64,000 nt of DNA, taken from NCBI RefSeq assembly GCF_003004785.1, contig NZ_PVZS01000007.1, forward strand, positions 144,204 through 208,203. The letters run 5' to 3'. Shown here piece by piece: positions 59,124 through 64,000 of this stretch. Source of the stretch: Alsobacter soli. Its GTDB lineage: Bacteria; Pseudomonadota; Alphaproteobacteria; Rhizobiales; Beijerinckiaceae. The notes under the pieces are model-generated. The model searched no databases, had not been told where the DNA came from, and saw only the letters and a list, made by a program, of their open reading frames with translations. Made by a program: the position numbers and the translations under genes. Position 1 is the stretch's first letter. Every line of letters starts with the position of its first letter.

Positions 59124-59900
59124 CTAGCGGGCCGAGCGTTCGCACAGCCAGCCGAGCAGGTTCGTCCACAGCGGCTGGAAGCCGTTCCACGCCAGGAACT
59201 CGTTCGGCAGCCAGTGCGGGCCGATGTCCGTGGTCCAGGCCGCCGTGCGGCCCTGACCGTGGCGGCCGACCGCCAGCAGCGGCCAGCCGCCCTCCTCGTC
59301 CGGCAGCGCGAGCAGCACCTCCGCGCCCGGCTTGGCCGTGACCTCGTTGACGCCCAGCACGTACGGGATCTCGCCCGCCACCGCGCCCAGGGCCGCGTGG
59401 CCGCGGCCTGTCTCCGTCACCGCGGGATGCACGCCTTCCGGCATCTCGCGCCTGTCGTCCCAGGGCGAGATCGCGACCGGCAGCGCCTCCTCGACGGGCG
59501 TGCCGCGGAAGCGCGCGCTGCCGTTGATGCCCTGGAAGCTCAGGTAGCCGCCCACCATCATGAGCCCGCCGCCGCGCGCCACGTAGTCGCGCAGGCCCTT
59601 GAGGCGGTTCGGCGCGCGCCGCGAATGGATCCACACCTCGGGCGGCAGCAGCAGCGTGTTGGCTCCGATGTCGGACAGGATGACCGCGTCGTAGCGGTCG
59701 AACTCCTCCGGCGTGGACGGGAACCGCTCCGCCGCCACATGGCAGGGCATGTAGTCGAAGGTGAAGCCGCAGCCGTCGAGCGCGGCCATGAAAGGGTCCG
59801 CTCCACGGTGGTGCGTCACGGAGGCGAACTGGTCCCAGCCCTTGATGTGGGTGGCGGTGGACGTCCAGCTTTCGCCGGCGAGGAGGATGGTCTTGGTCAT
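59124..59900 (-). CDS. class I glutamine amidotransferase-like protein (uncharacterised)
   Basis: A 258-aa alpha/beta protein, MTKTILLAGESWTSTATHIK then DAVILSDIGANTLLLPPEVW, LRDYVARGGGLMMVGGYLSFQG and LLAVGRHGQGRTAAWTTDIGPHW. It matches the GATase1-like fold seen in the ThuA/COG5426 group. No cysteine stands at the usual nucleophile position, so glutamine hydrolysis is unlikely. It is 51 bp downstream of the binding-protein gene in the same operon, so it probably acts on the imported solute. Confidence 0.8.
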   Translation of the reverse strand: MTKTILLAGESWTSTATHIKGWDQFASVTHHRGADPFMAALDGCGFTFDYMPCHVAAERFPSTPEEFDRYDAVILSDIGANTLLLPPEVWIHSRRAPNRLKGLRDYVARGGGLMMVGGYLSFQGINGSARFRGTPVEEALPVAISPWDDRREMPEGVHPAVTETGRGHAALGAVAGEIPYVLGVNEVTAKPGAEVLLALPDEEGGWPLLAVGRHGQGRTAAWTTDIGPHWLPNEFLAWNGFQPLWTNLLGWLCERSAR

Positions 59901-59950
59901 GGAGCCTCTGGTGGGCGGGCCCCTCCGGCGCAGGCCGGAGGGGCGCAAGG

Positions 59951-61450
59951 TCACTTGAACTTGGCGAACTGCAGGTGGAAGGCGCCGTCCGGATACTGCA
60001 GCCAGTCCAGGCTGGAGACGGAGGCCTGGATGGTGGCCGGGAAGGTGAGGAACAGCATGGGGGCGTCTGCCGCGATCTGCTTCTCGGCTTCCTTGTAGAG
60101 CTTCGCGCGCTCGTCCTGGGCGGCGACGCTGCGCGCCTGCATCAGCAGGTCGGTCACCTTGTCGCTGGCGTAGCCGGCGAAGTTGTTGGGGCCGGTCTTG
60201 GTGAAGTAGTTGAACATGTTGCCGTCCGGGTCCGAACGGCCGGACCAGGGCGACATGCACAGGTCGAAGTCCTTCTGCCGCAGCACGGTGATCAGGCTCG
60301 TGGCGTCGATCTGCTTCACCTCGGCCTTGAAACCGGCCTGGTTGGCCATAGCCTGGAGGATTTCCGCGGTGCGCACCTGCGCCGGCGAATTGGTCACCGT
60401 GATCGCCACCGGCACGGGGGTCGTCACGCCGGCCTCGGCCAGCAGCTTCTTGGCGCCCTGCGGGTCGGCTTTCGGATGGGGGGCGGTCTTGTCGTAGGCC
60501 CAGCCGATGGACGGCGGGATGGGGCCGTAGGCAGGCGCGCCCGTGCCGAAATACACGGCCTTCTGCACCGCCGTCGGGTCGATCGCCATGGCGAAGGCGC
60601 GGCGCACCTTGGCGTCGTTGAAGGGCGGCCGGGTCGTGTTGAACGAGAAGGCGTTGAAGCCGAGGCCGTCCGTCTGCTTGACCGTGATGGCGCTCTCGCG
60701 CCCGAGCTGGGCCACCGTCTGGGCTGGAACTGCGTCCACCAGTTGCACCGTGCCGGAACGCAGGTTGGTGACGCGCACGGTTTCGTCGGCCATGGGCCGG
60801 AACACGATGCGCTCGATCGCGGCCGGGCCGCGCCAATAGCCGGGGAAACGCTCGAGGACGAGTTCGGAGTTCTTGGTCCAGCTGACCACCTTGTAGGGCC
60901 CCGCCCCCACCGCCTTGGTCGCGAAGTCCGCCCCGAGGGACTTCACCGCCGCGGGCGACACCAGCATGCCGGCGCGATTGGCGAGCACCTGCAGGAAGGG
61001 CGCATAGGGCGTCTTCAGCTTGATCGTGAAGGTCAGCGGCCCGGTGACCGTGACCGAGTCCACCGGACCGAGTTCGCTCCGGCGCGGCGATCCGCCATTC
61101 GGGTCGAGCATGCGGTCGAAGTTCGCCTTCGCGGCCTGCGCGTCGATCGGCGTCCCGTCGTGGAAGGTCAGGTTGGGCTTCAGCGTGAAGGCGTAGGTGA
61201 GCGGATCAGGCGTTTCCACGCTGGCGAGCCCGGGCTCGATCTTCAGATCCGGCGTCATGTGCAGGATCGGCTCGTGGATGTTGTACTGGACCGACAGTTC
61301 GAAGAACGACGCCATTTGGGCGGGATCGAGCGTCACCGGGTCGGATACGATGCCGACCGCCAGCGATTTCTTGTCCTGCGCCGCGGCAGGGTGGGCGGCG
61401 GCCAGCGCCAAAGCGACGCCCAACCCGGCGCCCAGGATCCGTCTCAGCAT
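59951..61450 (-). CDS. peptide/solute ABC transporter substrate-binding protein (SBP_bac_5)
   Basis: A 499-aa precursor with signal peptide MLRRILGAGLGVALALAAAH (cut after AAA). SBP_bac_5 features include YAFTLKPNLTFHDGTPIDAQAAKANFDRMLD, RRAFAMAIDPTAVQKAVYFGTGAPAYGPIP and DLCMSPWSGRSDPDGNMFNYF. It supplies the permeases at 61479-63286. Ligand may be a peptide, glutathione-like or other solute. Confidence 0.92.
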   Translation of the reverse strand: MLRRILGAGLGVALALAAAHPAAAQDKKSLAVGIVSDPVTLDPAQMASFFELSVQYNIHEPILHMTPDLKIEPGLASVETPDPLTYAFTLKPNLTFHDGTPIDAQAAKANFDRMLDPNGGSPRRSELGPVDSVTVTGPLTFTIKLKTPYAPFLQVLANRAGMLVSPAAVKSLGADFATKAVGAGPYKVVSWTKNSELVLERFPGYWRGPAAIERIVFRPMADETVRVTNLRSGTVQLVDAVPAQTVAQLGRESAITVKQTDGLGFNAFSFNTTRPPFNDAKVRRAFAMAIDPTAVQKAVYFGTGAPAYGPIPPSIGWAYDKTAPHPKADPQGAKKLLAEAGVTTPVPVAITVTNSPAQVRTAEILQAMANQAGFKAEVKQIDATSLITVLRQKDFDLCMSPWSGRSDPDGNMFNYFTKTGPNNFAGYASDKVTDLLMQARSVAAQDERAKLYKEAEKQIAADAPMLFLTFPATIQASVSSLDWLQYPDGAFHLQFAKFK

Positions 61451-61478
61451 CGATCAGTCCCTCCCAACAGTGTCATGG

Positions 61479-62345
61479 TCAGCGTGTCTCGCGGGGGTCG
61501 AAGCGGTCCCGCAGCCCGTCCCCAAGCAGGTTGAAGCCGAGCACCACGAGGAAGATCGCCAGGCCCGGAAACCAGGCGAGCCACGGCCCCATGTCGAGGA
61601 ACCCGATCGCGTTGCGCAGCATGCTGCCCCAGGTGGGCGCTGGGGGCTGCACCCCGAGCCCCAGGAAGGACAGGTAGGATTCGGTGATGATGGCCGAGGC
61701 GAACAGCAGCGAGCCCTGCACGATCAGGGGCGCGGCGATGTTGGGGGCGACCGTGCGCAGCAGGATGGCCCAGGGTCCGAAGCCGAGCGCCCGCTGGGCG
61801 TCGACGTATTCCAGTTCGCGCACCACCATGGTTTGCGCCCTGGCGATGCGTGCGAAGACGGGAAGGTTCACCACCGCGATCGCCAGGATGGCGTTCTGCA
61901 GGCTCGGGCCCAGCACCGCCGTGATCGCCAGCGCGAGCAGGATGCTCGGGAACGCGAACAGCACATCCATGACGCGCATGATCACCGCGTCCGTCCAGCG
62001 TCCGAAGAAACCCGCCGCGAGGCCGGCGGCCGCGCCGACCACGAGAGCCCCGGCTACGCTGAGGACGCCGACCACGATGGAGGCGCGGGCCCCGAAGATG
62101 ATGCGCGACAGCACGTCCCGGCCCAGGTCGTCCGTGCCGAACCAATGCTCTGCGGAGGGCGGCGACAGGATCGCGCCGAAGTCCGGCGTTTCGGGATCGA
62201 AAGGCGCGATCAGCGGCGCGCCGATCGCCAGGATCACGGCCAGAAGCACCAGCGCGACGCCGAGCGCCGCGCGCGGGTCACGCAGCAGGCCCCTTGTCCA
62301 GTCGCGGCGGGGCTTTTCCGCGTTCGCGAGAGCGGCGTCGGTCAT
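61479..62345 (-). CDS. peptide-type ABC transporter permease (DppC-like)
   Basis: A 288-aa permease: N-terminal cytoplasmic lead, anchor helix LGVALVLLAVILAIGAPLIAPF, SAEHWFGTDDLGRDVLSRIIFGAR, and the EAA-type loop YVDAQRALGFGPWAILLRTVAPNIAAP. The start overlaps the DppB-like stop by ATGA. The binding-protein gene follows 28 bp later. Confidence 0.93.
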   Translation of the reverse strand: MTDAALANAEKPRRDWTRGLLRDPRAALGVALVLLAVILAIGAPLIAPFDPETPDFGAILSPPSAEHWFGTDDLGRDVLSRIIFGARASIVVGVLSVAGALVVGAAAGLAAGFFGRWTDAVIMRVMDVLFAFPSILLALAITAVLGPSLQNAILAIAVVNLPVFARIARAQTMVVRELEYVDAQRALGFGPWAILLRTVAPNIAAPLIVQGSLLFASAIITESYLSFLGLGVQPPAPTWGSMLRNAIGFLDMGPWLAWFPGLAIFLVVLGFNLLGDGLRDRFDPRETR

Positions 62346-63286
62346 GCCACCCTCACGCGCGGATCGATCACGGTGTAGACGAGGTCCGTGGCGAGGTTGA
62401 TGAGCACGAACAGCGCCGCCGTGAGCAGAACCGCTCCCTGCACGACGGGGTAGTCCCGCGCGAAGATGGCGTCGACGGTCAGCTTGCCGATGCCGGGCCA
62501 GGCGAACACGGTCTCGGTGATCACCACGCCACCGAGCAGCTGCCCCATCTGGATGCCAAGCAGCGTCACGATGGGGATCTGGGCGTTGGCGAAGGCATGG
62601 CGCCAGACCACGCGCGACGGGGCCAGACCCTTGGCCCGGGCGGTGCGGACATAGTCCGAGCGCAGCACCTCCAGCATCGCAGCGCGCGTCATGCGCATGG
62701 TGGACGCCGCAAGGGCGGCCCCCAGGGTGACGGCCGGGAGGACGAGCCGGGCCAGGAAGCCGGCGGGATCCACGAGAGGCGAGACATAGCCGGACGCGGG
62801 CAGCAGCGGGATCTGCACGGAAAAGAGCAGGATCAGCAGGATCCCCAGCCAGAAACTGGGCAGGGACAGGCCGCAAAGGGCCACGAAGGAGGCCGCATAG
62901 TCCGCCCCCGTGTTCCGCCGCGTGGCGGCGATCACGCCCGCCGGAATCGCGATCACGAGGGAGATGGCGAGGGCGGCGGCCGACAGCAGCGCCGTGGGGC
63001 CGAGCGCCGATGCGAGCAGGGGCAGCACCTCGCGCCCGCCCTGGATCGAGCGGCCGAAATCCCCCTTCAGGATGGCGGCAAGCCACGAGAAGTACTGGAC
63101 CCAGAGCGGCTGGTCGAGCGCCAGCTTGGCGCGCAGCGCGGCAAGGGCCGTGTCGTCGGCTTCCATGCCGAGCAGCGCGACGGCGGGATCTCCGGGCACC
63201 AGCCGGATCAGCAGGAAGGCGACGAGCGACGTGCCGAGCAGGATTGGGACGAGGCTGCCAAGCCGTCCCAGCAGATAGCGTCCCAT
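62342..63286 (-). CDS. peptide-type ABC transporter permease (DppB-like)
   Basis: A 314-aa permease with first helix [34 protein letters not shown], about six helices in all, and the ATPase-contact loop [25 protein letters not shown]. The start at 63286 faces the divergent ATPase gene and a LacI-type palindrome 17 bp upstream. First gene of the minus-strand operon. Confidence 0.93.
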   Translation of the reverse strand: MGRYLLGRLGSLVPILLGTSLVAFLLIRLVPGDPAVALLGMEADDTALAALRAKLALDQPLWVQYFSWLAAILKGDFGRSIQGGREVLPLLASALGPTALLSAAALAISLVIAIPAGVIAATRRNTGADYAASFVALCGLSLPSFWLGILLILLFSVQIPLLPASGYVSPLVDPAGFLARLVLPAVTLGAALAASTMRMTRAAMLEVLRSDYVRTARAKGLAPSRVVWRHAFANAQIPIVTLLGIQMGQLLGGVVITETVFAWPGIGKLTVDAIFARDYPVVQGAVLLTAALFVLINLATDLVYTVIDPRVRVA

Positions 63287-63302
63287 GGCCGTCCGCGCCG
63301 CC

Positions 63303-63316
63303 TTGAACCGGTTCAA
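63303..63316. promoter_or_regulatory. perfect 14-bp palindrome TTGAACCGGTTCAA (LacI-type operator)
   Basis: The 14 bases are self-complementary with a central CG, as in LacI/GalR-family operators (AACCGGTT core). It sits in the 103-bp spacer between the divergent permease and ATPase genes, 17 bp from the permease start, so binding would block one or both transcripts. The cognate regulator is not in the window. Confidence 0.65.
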
Positions 63317-63389
63317 TGCGTCTGATACTGCAGGTGTCGTCGCCGGTGTCAATGCCAGGCGCACGCATTCCAGACGGGGCTCCCGCTGC

Positions 63390-64000
63390 ATGTCTCTGGA
63401 CAGAACGCCTGCCTCCGGCGACCGCCCGGTCCTCGACGTGCGCGGCCTGCGCGTCGATTTCGGCGGGCCGCCCATCCTGGACGGCGTCGACCTGAGGTTG
63501 AATCGGGGGCGGCTCCTCTGCCTCGTGGGAGAATCGGGCTCGGGCAAGAGCATGACCGCGCTGTCGCTCATGGGGCTCCTGCCGCCCGGCGCCCGCGTCA
63601 CGAGCGAGCGTTTCGCCCTGGAGGGCGAAGACCTCTCGAAGGCATCCGAAAAGGCCATGAACGCCCTGCGCGGAGACCGCGTCGCGATGGTGTTCCAGGA
63701 GCCGATGACCTCCCTCAATCCGGTGATGTCGGTCGGGGAGCAGATGGCGGAGATCCTGGAGGCCCATCGCGGGGCCAGCCGGGCCGAGGCCCGGACCGCC
63801 GCGCTGGACATGCTCCGCCGAGTCAAAATCCCGGACCCCGAGGCGCGGCTCGCGGCCTATCCCCACCAGCTCTCCGGGGGCATGCGGCAAAGGGTGATGA
63901 TCGCCATGGCGCTGATCTGTCGCCCGGCCCTGCTGATCGCCGACGAGCCCACCACCGCGCTCGACGTCACCATCCAGAGCCAGATCCTCCACCTCGTCGA
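63390..64000 (+). CDS. peptide-type ABC transporter ATP-binding protein (continues beyond window)
   Basis: The first 203 codons are visible. [20 protein letters not shown] leads into Walker [10 protein letters not shown] (~residue 50), Q-loop [19 protein letters not shown], signature [19 protein letters not shown] and Walker [21 protein letters not shown]. This is the OppD/DppD class. It may be a single ATPase or the first half of a fused double ATPase; the end is missing. It diverges from the permease/binding-protein operon and likely serves it. Confidence 0.93.
   Translation, partial: MSLDRTPASGDRPVLDVRGLRVDFGGPPILDGVDLRLNRGRLLCLVGESGSGKSMTALSLMGLLPPGARVTSERFALEGEDLSKASEKAMNALRGDRVAMVFQEPMTSLNPVMSVGEQMAEILEAHRGASRAEARTAALDMLRRVKIPDPEARLAAYPHQLSGGMRQRVMIAMALICRPALLIADEPTTALDVTIQSQILHLV

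Noticed and set aside
1..64000. tRNA, rRNA, CRISPR, insertion sequences, prophage or integrase genes
   Set aside because: Looked for but none recognised; the only repeats are short tandem or palindromic elements.

Overview
The window is a GC-rich, gene-dense stretch of a chromosome, most likely from an alphaproteobacterium of the Hyphomicrobiales (rhizobial/methylobacterial type). Support comes from the many ABC and tripartite-tricarboxylate (TTT) uptake systems, a DUF1476 protein, a DUF3775 protein, a ribosome-hibernation/cold-shock fusion and two kinds of palindromic extragenic repeat (GTCATCCCCGG... and GTCATTGCGAG...) common in that group. Genes sit tightly in operons, often with ATGA stop/start overlaps. 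I see no rRNA, tRNA, CRISPR array, transposase, integrase or phage gene.

Layout. (1) 1-9.4 kb is a stress-type block: a large PLP amino-acid decarboxylase (cut by the window edge), two small genes, an HlyD/DUF3302 pair, a DUF1134-like exported protein plus PPK2 polyphosphate kinase, a frameshifted AspT-type aspartate:alanine exchanger, a Spy-like LTxxQ protein, a Gly/Tyr-rich secreted protein and a DUF1476 protein. Three divergent intergenic regions here share a TTAC-N-GTAAGATAC dyad, so the block looks like one regulon. (2) 9.5-13.7 kb is a ribose/fructose-type sugar ABC operon with an FGGY kinase. (3) 13.9-18.4 kb holds an ArgH-like lyase translationally coupled to a polar amino-acid ABC transporter, then a GNAT gene whose 3' end looks frameshifted. 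(4) 18.5-26.8 kb is an arabinan-utilisation operon: peptide-type ABC importer, GH51 arabinofuranosidase and an ArsR-type regulator with a large extra C-terminal domain. (5) 27-43.2 kb is an accessory catabolic island: IclR regulator, TctB/TctA without an adjacent TctC, sulfite-dehydrogenase-like SorA/SorB, an SDR lacking its catalytic residues, an enolase-superfamily enzyme, an acyl-CoA carboxylase carboxyltransferase, an ADP-forming acyl-CoA synthetase, and, facing them, a BCCP/biotin carboxylase/BioY/TrmB-like operon, a lone TctC and a YeiH-type exporter. A 21-bp operator-like motif with TAGTTGCA/TGCAACTA arms occurs at both divergent promoters of this island.

(6) 43.3-49.7 kb carries a fumarylacetoacetase-family protein with a twin-arginine-like leader, an orphan binding protein, a GFA-fold protein, hypotheticals, a Crp/Fnr regulator, a ribosome-hibernation/cold-shock fusion and a DUF3775 protein. 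(7) 49.7-59.9 kb holds an ACP-FAAL-PlsC fusion with a universal stress protein, nicotinamidase and nicotinate phosphoribosyltransferase (NAD salvage), an SDR, a MetR-like LysR divergent from a PatB/MalY C-S lyase, a GNAT, an amidohydrolase remnant and a class I amidotransferase-like protein. (8) 60-64 kb is a second peptide-type ABC importer whose ATPase gene (cut by the right edge) diverges from the rest across a perfect LacI-type palindrome.

How it works together: most of the window serves uptake and breakdown of small organic molecules (sugar, arabino-oligosaccharide, amino acid, carboxylate or sulfonate, peptide-like solute), interleaved with stress functions. The least familiar unit is the 27-43 kb island. 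It pairs carboxylate uptake, CoA activation, biotin-dependent carboxylation with its own biotin importer, and sulfite oxidation; its substrate cannot be read from sequence.
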